The notes beneath the pieces were generated by a model. The model was not told the DNA's origin. It saw nothing but the letters and a program-made list of their open reading frames with translations, and did not search any database. 10,487 nucleotides of DNA from Prevotellaceae bacterium (GTDB lineage: Bacteria; Bacteroidota; Bacteroidia; Bacteroidales; Bacteroidaceae), in contig JAJPYW010000276.1 of NCBI GenBank assembly GCA_021204715.1, positions 1-10,487 of the forward strand, written 5' to 3'. Position numbers and translations under genes: made by a program. Below, one piece after another: positions 1 to 6,736 of the stretch. The first letter of the stretch is position 1; every line of letters starts with the position of its first letter.

Positions 1-923
1 GCCCAAGAGGCGACGCTGCTTTCGGGGCGGCGTTGCTTCAACATCGCCACCAAGTTGTCGCTCAGCTTGGAGAGACGGCCGCCTAAAAGAGGCTCCATGA
101 TGACGGCGGGGATGCCCCGTTTCAGCAATTCTCCATAGAGATACTCGGCATTGGTGTTGCGCTTGTTCACGTCCTTGGCATGCAGCCAGTCCACGTAGTT
201 CAGCTGTATCTGCACGAAGTCCCAACGGTACCGGTCGTGGTGGTCGAGCAGGTAGTCGAACACTTTCACGTCGCCGTGGTAGGAGAAGCCCAAGTTGCGT
301 ATGCGGCCGGCCTCGCGCTCCTTCAAGAGGAAGTCGAGCATGCCGTTGTCGAAGAAGCGGGCTTTCAGCGTATCCAATCCGTCGCCGCCGCCCACGCTGT
401 GCAGCAGCAAGTAGTCTATGTAGTCTACCTGCAGCTCGCGGAAGGAGTTGCGGTACATGGCCATGGACTTCTCCCGGCTTTGCATCGAGGGGCTCATGTT
501 GGAGAGCTTGGTGGCGATGTAGTACTTGTCGCGCGGGTGGCGTTTCAAGGCGATGCCGGTAGCTCTTTCACACTGGCCTTGGGTGTAGACGGGGGCGCAG
601 TCGAAGTAGTTCACCCCGTGGGCGATGGCGTAGTCCACCAATTCGTTCACGGCGTCTTGGTCGATGACCTCGTTCTTCTTGTCGGATGAAGGGATGGTGG
701 GCCAACGCATGCATCCGTAGCCCAAGAGCGACACGCGGTCGCCCGTGGTGGGGGTGGTGCGGTAGGTCATCTTGTCGGTAGGCACTTCGCCCAACACGGC
801 GGCTTCGGCCTCTCCTTGTGGTTGTTTCTTGCCTGCGCAACTTGCAAGGGCGGCGGCTACGGCTCCCGTTCCGGCTATTTTAAGGAAGTCGCGGCGGTTT
901 ATAGAGTTGTTGTCCATATTCAT
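1..923 (-). CDS. Tat-exported lipoprotein aldo/keto reductase, 3' end cut by window
   Basis: Reading down from ATG 923, 307 codons stay open to the window edge, so the C-terminus is missing. Residues 10-15 read RRDFLK, followed by an Ala-rich hydrophobic stretch and a lipobox LASC with Cys29, which indicates a twin-arginine lipoprotein signal. The aldo/keto reductase barrel follows from about residue 52. The family's catalytic tetrad is visible as Asp108, Tyr113 (FDCAPVY), Lys139 (IATKLS) and His175 (YLLLHS). The later motifs GFSYHG, QIQLNYVDW and VIMEPLLGGRL fit the aldo/keto reductase subfamily that usually carries a C-terminal 4Fe-4S domain (COG1453-like), which here would lie outside the window. 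It sits 30 bases after the polyferredoxin gene on the same strand, so the two are probably one operon and redox partners (inference). A second in-frame ATG at 917 is an alternative start. There is no clear Shine-Dalgarno sequence. The substrate is unknown. Confidence 0.9.
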   Translation of the reverse strand, partial: MNMDNNSINRRDFLKIAGTGAVAAALASCAGKKQPQGEAEAAVLGEVPTDKMTYRTTPTTGDRVSLLGYGCMRWPTIPSSDKKNEVIDQDAVNELVDYAIAHGVNYFDCAPVYTQGQCERATGIALKRHPRDKYYIATKLSNMSPSMQSREKSMAMYRNSFRELQVDYIDYLLLHSVGGGDGLDTLKARFFDNGMLDFLLKEREAGRIRNLGFSYHGDVKVFDYLLDHHDRYRWDFVQIQLNYVDWLHAKDVNKRNTNAEYLYGELLKRGIPAVIMEPLLGGRLSKLSDNLVAMLKQRRPESSVASW

Positions 924-953
924 GTCGGTTTGAGTTTTCGATGTTGTCTTGTT

Positions 954-2465
954 TTATACGGTGCGGTGTGCCTCGTGTCCCTCTACATAGATGGCGCTGA
1001 AGGGGTGTGCCGGGCAGAGGTTCTCGCACGCCCCGCAGCCTATGCAGCGTTCGGTATTGACTACGGGGATGCGGATGGACTCCTCGTCATGCGGGTTGGA
1101 GGGAACCATCTGGATGGCACCCGTGGGGCAGTGGCGGGCGCAGTTGCCGCACTTCACCCCCTTGGTAATGCAGACGCAGTTGTCTTTAATCCACACGGCA
1201 TGGCCTATCTGTATGGAGGACTTCTCGGCGCGGTCTATCTTGCGGATGGCACCCGTGGGGCAGACCTGCGAGCAACGGGTACATTCTGGACGGCAATAGC
1301 CGCGCTCGTAGGACATCTCGGGCTGCATGAGCCGTGCAAGGTCGGTCGAGGGGCGCAACACTTGGTTGGGACATACCGACACGCACAGCTGGCAGGCGGT
1401 GCAATGGCGGGCGAAGTTGCGCGCGCTGACAGAACCCGGAGGGGTGACGGGCGTGGCGCGCTTCGGTATCTTCTTCTCCTCGATGGTGGCCAGTCCGCCT
1501 TCCAACGCGTCTTCTTGTGCCTTCAACGCGGCGGTGGCGGCCACGGCTGCCGACAGGGTAAGGAAGCTGCGGCGGGCGGCGTCGGCCGGCTTCGTTGTAG
1601 CTGTGGGCATGGGTGTGGAGGCGGGTGCGGCGTGGACGGCGGCCTTCTTGCGTATGGTGTAGGAGATGGCGCCTTGCCGGCAGTCGTTCAGGCAGTCCAT
1701 GCAAGCCACGCAACGGCTGTAGTCTATCTCGTGGGCTTCGGGGTTGATGCAGGCGGCTTTGCACTTGCGGGCGCAGGTCTTGCATCCGTTGCACTTCGAC
1801 GTGTCTATGGCCGGTTTCAGCAGGGAGAAACGGCTCAAGAAGCCAAGCACGGTACCCACCGGGCAGATGGTGTTGCAATAGGTCCTGCCGCCGCGCAGCG
1901 CGAGGAAGGCGATGACTACGAGCGTCACCACGGCGATGATGAAGGTGGGAAGGCTTTTGAGCCATACGTCCGTTTCATAGAACATGTAGCTGTCGGCGCG
2001 TTCGGCTAAATGGGCGAAGAGGTTGTTGCCCCATTGGTAGAGCGGCGCCAATAGGTTGGAGGCGATGCGGCCGTAGGCACTGTAGGGTGATATCAAGGCT
2101 ACAAACGGGGCGATACCGGCGATGAAGGCGATGATGAACAGGGCCAAGACAATATAGCGCAACAGGTTGCGGGCGGGCGTGTAGTGGAAACGGTGACGGC
2201 TGCGGCGCTTCTTGGTGAAGGCGCCGAAGATGTCCTGCATGATGCCGAGCGGGCAGACGATGGAGCAGTAGATGCGTCCGCAAAGCAACGTCACGACGAC
2301 GAGGGCCAGCACGATGCCTACGTTAAGCGCGAAGAGCGCCGGGATGAACTGTATCTTGGCGAGCCATCCGAAGTAGGCGTGCAGCGTACCCGTGAAGTCG
2401 AGGAACAAGAGGGTTATAAGTATAAAGCTGATGACAGCGAGCGTTATTCTGATGGTACGTAGCAT
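954..2465 (-). CDS. Membrane polyferredoxin, NapH-like half fused to NapG-like half
   Basis: The protein has 503 residues. The N-terminal half resembles NapH: membrane segments near 5-23, 43-62, 101-125 and 171-190, two CxxxCP motifs (Cys67/71 and Cys197/201), then two 4Fe-4S motifs (Cys225/228/231/235 and Cys252/255/258/262). After a Pro/Ala/Thr-rich linker (275-295) comes ARRSFL at 297-302 followed by an Ala-rich hydrophobic stretch to 316, which looks like an internal twin-arginine signal. The C-terminal half resembles NapG with four cluster motifs: Cys355/358/361/365, Cys391/395/398/402, Cys430 or 432 with 439/442/446, and Cys474/477/480/484. The known role of NapH/NapG is to pass electrons from quinol to a periplasmic acceptor. 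Here the neighbouring exported aldo/keto reductase is the likely partner (inference). No periplasmic nitrate reductase gene is in the window, so I do not call it nap. A -7 box lies 36 bases before the start. Confidence 0.88.
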   Translation of the reverse strand: MLRTIRITLAVISFILITLLFLDFTGTLHAYFGWLAKIQFIPALFALNVGIVLALVVVTLLCGRIYCSIVCPLGIMQDIFGAFTKKRRSRHRFHYTPARNLLRYIVLALFIIAFIAGIAPFVALISPYSAYGRIASNLLAPLYQWGNNLFAHLAERADSYMFYETDVWLKSLPTFIIAVVTLVVIAFLALRGGRTYCNTICPVGTVLGFLSRFSLLKPAIDTSKCNGCKTCARKCKAACINPEAHEIDYSRCVACMDCLNDCRQGAISYTIRKKAAVHAAPASTPMPTATTKPADAARRSFLTLSAAVAATAALKAQEDALEGGLATIEEKKIPKRATPVTPPGSVSARNFARHCTACQLCVSVCPNQVLRPSTDLARLMQPEMSYERGYCRPECTRCSQVCPTGAIRKIDRAEKSSIQIGHAVWIKDNCVCITKGVKCGNCARHCPTGAIQMVPSNPHDEESIRIPVVNTERCIGCGACENLCPAHPFSAIYVEGHEAHRTV

Positions 2466-2500
2466 GTGTATGAATTAGTTAGTGAATTGTTTTCAAAGGG

Positions 2501-2508
2501 CAAAAGTA
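2501..2508 (-). promoter_or_regulatory. -7 promoter element of the redox operon
   Basis: The minus strand reads TACTTTTG, an exact match to the Bacteroidetes -7 consensus TAnnTTTG. It ends 35 bases before the polyferredoxin ATG. I see no good -33 TTG at the usual 19-21 base spacing, so only half of the promoter is supported. Confidence 0.5.
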
Positions 2509-2585
2509 GATATTTTTAGGTTATATAAGTGCATGGGAAGGAAAGTTTTTTGTGTTTCATCCAACAATTTCCCGTCATGGCGGTA

Positions 2586-2612
2586 TATAGGCAAGTTCTT
2601 GCCGCTCCTATA
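2586..2612 (-). other. Imperfect stem-loop downstream of cdd
   Basis: The inner arms GGCAAG and CTTGCC (2590-2595 and 2598-2603) and the outer arms TATAG and CTATA can pair, with a 5-base bulge on one side. The structure lies 18 bases after the cdd stop and could slow or end cdd transcription. It has no T-run on the minus strand, so it is not a standard intrinsic terminator. The rest of the 164-base gap (2466-2629) holds only the -7 element of the redox operon. Confidence 0.25.
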
Positions 2613-2629
2613 GGTTTGAAAGGGCTTTC

Positions 2630-3112
2630 TCACTCCATGGCTTCCGCCCCGAAAGCGAGCGGCAGCAACGTCTCCACGCCTTCGATGATGCAGGTGCGGC
2701 GGGTGCCATAGAGCAACACGCGCAGCGGACGTCCCGCACGCATCTCTGTTTCGAGCATCACTTGCCGGCAGGCGCCGCAGGGTGTCACCGGCTCGTCGGT
2801 ATAGAGGCCTTGCCCGTCGCGGGCGGCAATGGCGAGCGCCTCTACTGCTTGACCGGGATAGCGGGAACCGGCATAGAAGAGGGCGGTGCGCTCGGCGCAC
2901 AATCCCGAAGGATAGGCGGCGTTCTCTTGGTTGCTACCGGTGACGATGGTGCCGTCGGCCAACCTTACCGCCGCTCCTACCGAAAAGTGCGAGTAGGGGG
3001 AATAGCTTCGGTGCGTGGCTTGGCGGGCGGCGTCCACCAAGGCGCGGTCGGTATCATCCAACTCTGCGTAAGCGCAGGCCTTCATGGTGATTTGCAAGTT
3101 CAACTCTTTCAT
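2630..3112 (-). CDS. cdd: Cytidine deaminase
   Basis: This gene encodes a 160-residue homotetrameric-type cytidine deaminase, which hydrolyses cytidine or deoxycytidine to uridine or deoxyuridine in pyrimidine salvage in the cytosol. The zinc site is complete: Cys72-Ala-Glu74 (CAER), where Glu74 is the proton shuttle, and Cys112-x2-Cys115 (PCGACRQ). Substrate-binding residues expected for the family are visible at Phe43 (SHFSVGAAV), Asn61 and Glu63 (GSNQENAAYPSG). I chose ATG 3112 (MKELNLQI). The frame is open up to an ATG at 3175, but the extra 21 residues look like translated promoter DNA, and the family usually begins about 25-30 residues before the SYSPYSHF motif or slightly earlier. Length is normal. 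It is transcribed divergently from the glucosaminidase gene and stands as a single gene. Confidence 0.95.
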   Translation of the reverse strand: MKELNLQITMKACAYAELDDTDRALVDAARQATHRSYSPYSHFSVGAAVRLADGTIVTGSNQENAAYPSGLCAERTALFYAGSRYPGQAVEALAIAARDGQGLYTDEPVTPCGACRQVMLETEMRAGRPLRVLLYGTRRTCIIEGVETLLPLAFGAEAME

Positions 3113-3144
3113 CGTGTCATGGATATATAAATAGGTTTCACTTG

Positions 3145-3175
3145 CAATATTCGCGATAATATTCCATAACCGCAA
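3145..3175 (-). promoter_or_regulatory. Candidate cdd promoter overlapping a palindrome
   Basis: On the minus strand a TTG (3173-3175) is followed after 20 bases by GAATATTG (3145-3152), which matches TAnnTTTG with two mismatches. It would give a leader of roughly 25-30 bases before ATG 3112. The -7 element lies inside the AT-rich imperfect palindrome AATATTCGCGATAATATT (3146-3163), which could be an operator. Both readings are weak. Confidence 0.3.
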
Positions 3176-3228
3176 GTAGAATGGAGGAAATCTTTACCCG
3201 CATATTTGATAAAAAGATGCCCTTGCGA

Positions 3229-3259
3229 TTGGATTATTCAATTCTTTTACGGACTTTTG
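3229..3259 (+). promoter_or_regulatory. Promoter of the glucosaminidase gene
   Basis: TTG at 3229-3231 is followed after exactly 20 bases by GACTTTTG at 3252-3259, one mismatch from the Bacteroidetes -7 consensus TAnnTTTG. Transcription would begin a few bases further on, downstream of the in-frame ATG at 3181. This supports ATG 3286 as the true start. Confidence 0.6.
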
Positions 3260-3285
3260 CCCTTTGGAAACAGAACAATCGAAAC

Positions 3286-4197
3286 ATGAGACTCTTGTTG
3301 AAATTCACGGCTGCCGCCCTGCTCCTGCTGCTGCCCGCTTTCACCTTGCAGGCGCAGCGGCGTAACAGCGCTTATAACGATTATATCAAGAAGTACGCGC
3401 CTTTGTCCGTGGACCAGATGAATCGTTACAAGATACCGGCCAGCATCACATTCGCGCAAGGTCTGTTGGAGAGCGGCGCCGGGCAGAGCGCGTTGGCGCG
3501 CAAGAGCAACAACCATTTCGGCATCAAGTGCCACAACACGTGGAGCGGGCGCAAGGTCTACTATGACGACGATGCCAAAGGGGAGTGCTTCCGTGCTTAC
3601 AGCAATGTGAAAGACTCCTATGAAGACCACTCCAAGTTCTTGAAGCAGGGGCAACGCTACGCTTTCTTGTTCAAGTTGAAGATAACCGATTACAAGGGTT
3701 GGGCGCGCGGCTTGAAAAAGGCCGGCTATGCCACCGACCCTTCGTATGCCAACCGTTTGATCACCATCATCGAGGATTACAGCTTGTATAAGTATGACAG
3801 CCAAGGCACGGTGCGCAACTGGGAGAAGGAGTTGAAGAAGAAGCCTTGGTTGGCCAATCCGCACCAAGTCTATATAGCCAACGGGCTGGCTTACGTGGTG
3901 GCGCGCGAGGGCGACGACTTCCGCATATTGGGCAAGGAGTTGGGCATCAACTGGAAGAAATTGGTGAAGTACAATGACCTCACGGAAGATTATACGCTCG
4001 AAGAGGGCGACATCATTTATTTAAAAGAGAAGTTGAAGAAGACGGCGGGCAAAGACAAGTATTATGTGGTGAAAGACGGCGACTCGATGCACTCCATCTC
4101 GCAGAAGTACGGCATCCGCTTGAAGAACCTCTACCGCTTGAACAAGAAGAGCGGGGAGTATGTGCCCGAAGTGGGCGACCGCATCTGGCTGAAGTAG
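3286..4197 (+). CDS. Secreted glucosaminidase with two LysM repeats
   Basis: The protein has 303 residues from ATG 3286. Residues 1-24 form a Sec signal peptide: Arg2 and Lys6, a Leu/Ala-rich core, and LQAQ before the likely cleavage site. Residues about 28-170 form a FlgJ-type mannosyl-glycoprotein endo-beta-N-acetylglucosaminidase domain (PF01832-like). The probable catalytic Glu62 sits in GLLESGAGQS, followed by the typical NNHFGIKC and the DPSYANRL segment with a conserved Tyr154. Two LysM peptidoglycan-binding repeats follow at about 202-247 and 259-302 (YVVKDGDSMHSISQKYGI). The enzyme is expected to cleave glycan strands of peptidoglycan in the periplasm during wall growth or turnover. 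The frame is open back to ATG 3181, but the 35 extra residues are charged, precede the signal peptide and lie upstream of the predicted promoter. It appears to be monocistronic, since the next gene has its own promoter. Confidence 0.93.
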   Translation: MRLLLKFTAAALLLLLPAFTLQAQRRNSAYNDYIKKYAPLSVDQMNRYKIPASITFAQGLLESGAGQSALARKSNNHFGIKCHNTWSGRKVYYDDDAKGECFRAYSNVKDSYEDHSKFLKQGQRYAFLFKLKITDYKGWARGLKKAGYATDPSYANRLITIIEDYSLYKYDSQGTVRNWEKELKKKPWLANPHQVYIANGLAYVVAREGDDFRILGKELGINWKKLVKYNDLTEDYTLEEGDIIYLKEKLKKTAGKDKYYVVKDGDSMHSISQKYGIRLKNLYRLNKKSGEYVPEVGDRIWLK

Positions 4198-4226
4198 CGC
4201 CGCAGGTGTCAAAGAGAGGAGATTCT

Positions 4227-4257
4227 TTTGCAAGTTGCGGATAAATCACTAATTTTG
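4227..4257 (+). promoter_or_regulatory. Promoter of the aminotransferase-permease unit
   Basis: TTTG at 4227-4230, 19 bases of spacer, then TAATTTTG at 4250-4257: an exact match to both Bacteroidetes promoter elements. It ends 35 bases before ATG 4293 and is the best-formed promoter in the window. Confidence 0.72.
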
Positions 4258-4292
4258 CATCCCGACAAGAATCAGTAATAGAATATAGAAGC

Positions 4293-5492
4293 ATGCCTAC
4301 AATATCGGTTCGCGGCGCTGAGATGCCCGCTTCACCTATCAGGAAATTGGCTCCTTTGGCCGACGCCGCCAAGCAGCGGGGCGTCAAGGTGTATCACTTG
4401 AACATCGGACAACCCGACCTTCCCACGCCCCAAGTGGCGTTGGATGCCATTCATAACTTGGACCGAAAGGTGTTGGAGTACAGTCCCAGTGCAGGATACC
4501 GCAGTTACCGCGAGAAGTTGGTGGGGTATTACGCCAAGTTCAATATCCATCTCACGGCCGACGACATCATCATCACTTCGGGCGGCTCGGAAGCGGTGCT
4601 CTTCTCTTTCTTGGCTTGCTTGAATCCGGGCGACGAGATTATCGTGCCCGAGCCTGCCTACGCCAACTACATGGCTTTCGCCATATCTGCCGGAGCCGTC
4701 ATCAAGACCATTGCCACTACCATTGAGGAGGGCTTCTCGTTGCCGAAGGTGGAGAAGTTTGAAGAGCTTATCAACGAGCGCACGCGGGCTATCTTGATAT
4801 GCAACCCCAACAACCCGACGGGTTATCTCTACTCGCGCAGGGAGATGAACCAGATACGCGACATGGTGAAAAAGTACGACCTCTTCCTCTTTTCCGATGA
4901 AGTGTACAGGGAGTTTATCTACACGGGGTCTCCCTATATCTCCGCCTGTCATTTGGAGGGCATCGAGCAGAATGTGGTGTTGATTGACTCTGTGTCGAAG
5001 CGTTACTCGGAGTGCGGCATCCGCATCGGCGCGCTCATTACCAAGAACAAGGAGATACGCGACGCGGTGATGAAGTTCTGCCAGGCGCGCCTGAGCCCGC
5101 CCCTCGTGGGGCAGATAGCCGCCGAGGCTTCGCTTGATGCCGGCGAGGATTATCTGCGCGACACGTATGACGAGTATGTGGAGCGCAGGAAGTGCCTCAT
5201 CGATGGCTTGAACCGTATTCCCGGCGTCTACTCTCCTATACCGATGGGCGCTTTCTACACGGTGGCTAAGTTGCCTGTAGACGATTCCGACAAGTTCTGC
5301 GCTTGGTGTCTCTCCGATTTCCAATATGAGGGAGAAACGGTCTTCATGGCTCCCGCGTCGGGCTTTTATACCACGCCGGGAGCCGGCCGCAACGAGGTGC
5401 GCATCGCTTACATCCTGTGCAAAGAGGAGTTGACGCGCGCCTTGGTTGTCCTTTCTAAAGCTTTGGAAGCCTATCCGGGACGGATATCATGA
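4293..5492 (+). CDS. Class I/II PLP-dependent aminotransferase
   Basis: This 399-residue fold-type I aminotransferase resembles the aspartate aminotransferase group. The pyridoxal phosphate site is complete: SGGSE at 96-100 (phosphate cup), Tyr123 (ring stacking), Asn174 in NPNNPTG, Asp202 and Tyr205 in SDEVY, Lys236 in DSVSKRYS (the Schiff-base lysine) and Arg244 (phosphate). Arg370 in RNEVRIAY should bind the substrate alpha-carboxylate. It would transfer an amino group between an amino acid and a 2-oxo acid in the cytosol. The donor cannot be read from sequence, so I give no symbol. Length is normal for the family. The start at 4293 is backed by the promoter and by the N-terminal substrate-lid segment (MPASPIRKLAPLADAAK). 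Its TGA overlaps the ATG of the next gene, so the two are probably translationally coupled. Confidence 0.93.
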   Translation: MPTISVRGAEMPASPIRKLAPLADAAKQRGVKVYHLNIGQPDLPTPQVALDAIHNLDRKVLEYSPSAGYRSYREKLVGYYAKFNIHLTADDIIITSGGSEAVLFSFLACLNPGDEIIVPEPAYANYMAFAISAGAVIKTIATTIEEGFSLPKVEKFEELINERTRAILICNPNNPTGYLYSRREMNQIRDMVKKYDLFLFSDEVYREFIYTGSPYISACHLEGIEQNVVLIDSVSKRYSECGIRIGALITKNKEIRDAVMKFCQARLSPPLVGQIAAEASLDAGEDYLRDTYDEYVERRKCLIDGLNRIPGVYSPIPMGAFYTVAKLPVDDSDKFCAWCLSDFQYEGETVFMAPASGFYTTPGAGRNEVRIAYILCKEELTRALVVLSKALEAYPGRIS

Positions 5493-6733
5493 ACCTTCCC
5501 CGATTCATCGCTTTACGTCTGTTCCTCCATTCCGATGCAGGGAAGCGGGTATCGCGTCCCGCCGTGCTCATCGCGACCGTCGGGGTGGCGGTAGGATTGG
5601 CGGTGATGATCGTGTCGGTTTCGGTCATTATCGGTTTCAAACGGCAAGTGCGCGACATGGTGGTGGGCTTCGGCTCCCACATCCAAGTGGCCAACGTGCG
5701 GGCGCCGCGTTCTTACGAGGCGCGTCCCGTGGAGGCGGGTGACAGCATATTCCATATCTTGAAGGGTTTTGCCTATGTGAAGCGGGTGCAACGCTACTCC
5801 ACCAAGCCGGGCATGATTAAGACTGCGGACGCCTTCTTGGGCATGGTGCTTAAAGGTGTCGGCCCCGAGTATGACCTTGACTTCTTCCGCCGTCACTTGT
5901 TGGAAGGAGAGGTGCCGCAGTTCGGCGATACCGTTTCCACCGGCCGTGTGTTGCTCTCCTGTGCCATCGCCGACAAGTTGAAGCTGAAGGTGGGCGACAA
6001 GATCGATACCTATTATATTGAAGGGGAAGTGCGCGCCCGCCGTTTGGAAGTGGCGGGTATCTACCGGACGAACTTTTCCGATTATGACAACCTTTTCCTG
6101 CTCACCGACCTTTATACCGTGAACCGCCTGAACGGTTGGCAAAAAGACCAAGCAAGCGGCTTGGAAGTGGCGCTGGAACGTTACGGCGATTTGGAAGAGG
6201 CCACCTACGGTTTGGGCATGGCCCTGTATGATACGACCGACCGCTACGGCGAGGAGTATTGCGTGCGCAACGTCGAGCAACTCAACCCGCAGATTTTCGC
6301 TTGGTTGGGTATTTTGAACGTGAATATCTGGGTGATACTTATCTTGATGGCGGGCGTGGCGGGCTTTACGATGGTGTCGGGTTTGCTGATTATCATCATC
6401 GAGCGCACGTCCATGATAGGCACCTTGAAATCGTTGGGCGCCGGCAACACCCTTGTGCGCCGCACGTTTCTTTGGTTGGCCTGCTTTCTTATAGGCAGGG
6501 GCATGGTATGGGGCGATATCGTGGGCGTCGCGCTCTGTCTTGTGCAGCGTTATACGGGGCTGTTCCGCCTCGATCCGGAAACTTATTATATGGACGCGGT
6601 GCCCGTGTCGCTCAACATCTGGGCGCTTTTGTTGTTGAACATCGGTACCCTGCTTGTCTCTCTGCTGATGCTCGTGGGCCCCTCTTTCTTGGTGGCGCAC
6701 ATCCGTCCGGCCACCTCCATGCGGTATGAATAG
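5489..6733 (+). CDS. FtsX/LolE-like ABC transporter permease
   Basis: The protein has 414 residues with the MacB/FtsX/LolCE layout: one N-terminal membrane segment (about 25-49), a large extracytoplasmic domain (about 50-270), then three membrane segments (about 280-304, 327-352 and 376-401). The segment ERTSMIGTLKSLGA (305-318) matches the cytoplasmic coupling-helix region of LolC/LolE permeases, which contacts the ATPase. Proteins of this type extract lipoproteins from the inner membrane or drive envelope remodelling. The exact cargo is not readable. No LolD-like ATPase gene is in the window, so the partner must be encoded elsewhere. The ATG lies in an ATGA overlap with the aminotransferase stop, and I see no separate promoter. 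The gene ends 3 bases before the end of the convergent glycosyltransferase. Confidence 0.88.
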   Translation: MNLPRFIALRLFLHSDAGKRVSRPAVLIATVGVAVGLAVMIVSVSVIIGFKRQVRDMVVGFGSHIQVANVRAPRSYEARPVEAGDSIFHILKGFAYVKRVQRYSTKPGMIKTADAFLGMVLKGVGPEYDLDFFRRHLLEGEVPQFGDTVSTGRVLLSCAIADKLKLKVGDKIDTYYIEGEVRARRLEVAGIYRTNFSDYDNLFLLTDLYTVNRLNGWQKDQASGLEVALERYGDLEEATYGLGMALYDTTDRYGEEYCVRNVEQLNPQIFAWLGILNVNIWVILILMAGVAGFTMVSGLLIIIIERTSMIGTLKSLGAGNTLVRRTFLWLACFLIGRGMVWGDIVGVALCLVQRYTGLFRLDPETYYMDAVPVSLNIWALLLLNIGTLLVSLLMLVGPSFLVAHIRPATSMRYE

Positions 6734-6736
6734 AAA

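Noticed and set aside
180..689. 169-codon open frame on the plus strand
   Set aside because: It is antisense to the aldo/keto reductase; the Val/His-rich translation has no family features.
816..2009. 397-codon open frame on the plus strand
   Set aside because: It is antisense to the polyferredoxin gene, whose cysteine motifs fix the real frame. The translation is Gly/Ala-rich with no domain.
3113..3175. 21-residue N-terminal extension of cytidine deaminase from ATG 3175
   Set aside because: The extension covers the AT-rich palindrome and candidate promoter, and the shorter product has normal family length.
3181..3285. 35-residue N-terminal extension of the glucosaminidase from ATG 3181
   Set aside because: It would place charged sequence before a clear signal peptide and lies upstream of or within the predicted promoter.
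4332..5324. 330-codon open frame on the minus strand
   Set aside because: It is antisense to the aminotransferase, which has a complete active site and its own promoter.
5513..6700. 395-codon open frame on the minus strand
   Set aside because: It is antisense to the FtsX-like permease. The His/Gln-rich translation is typical of reversed membrane-protein codons.
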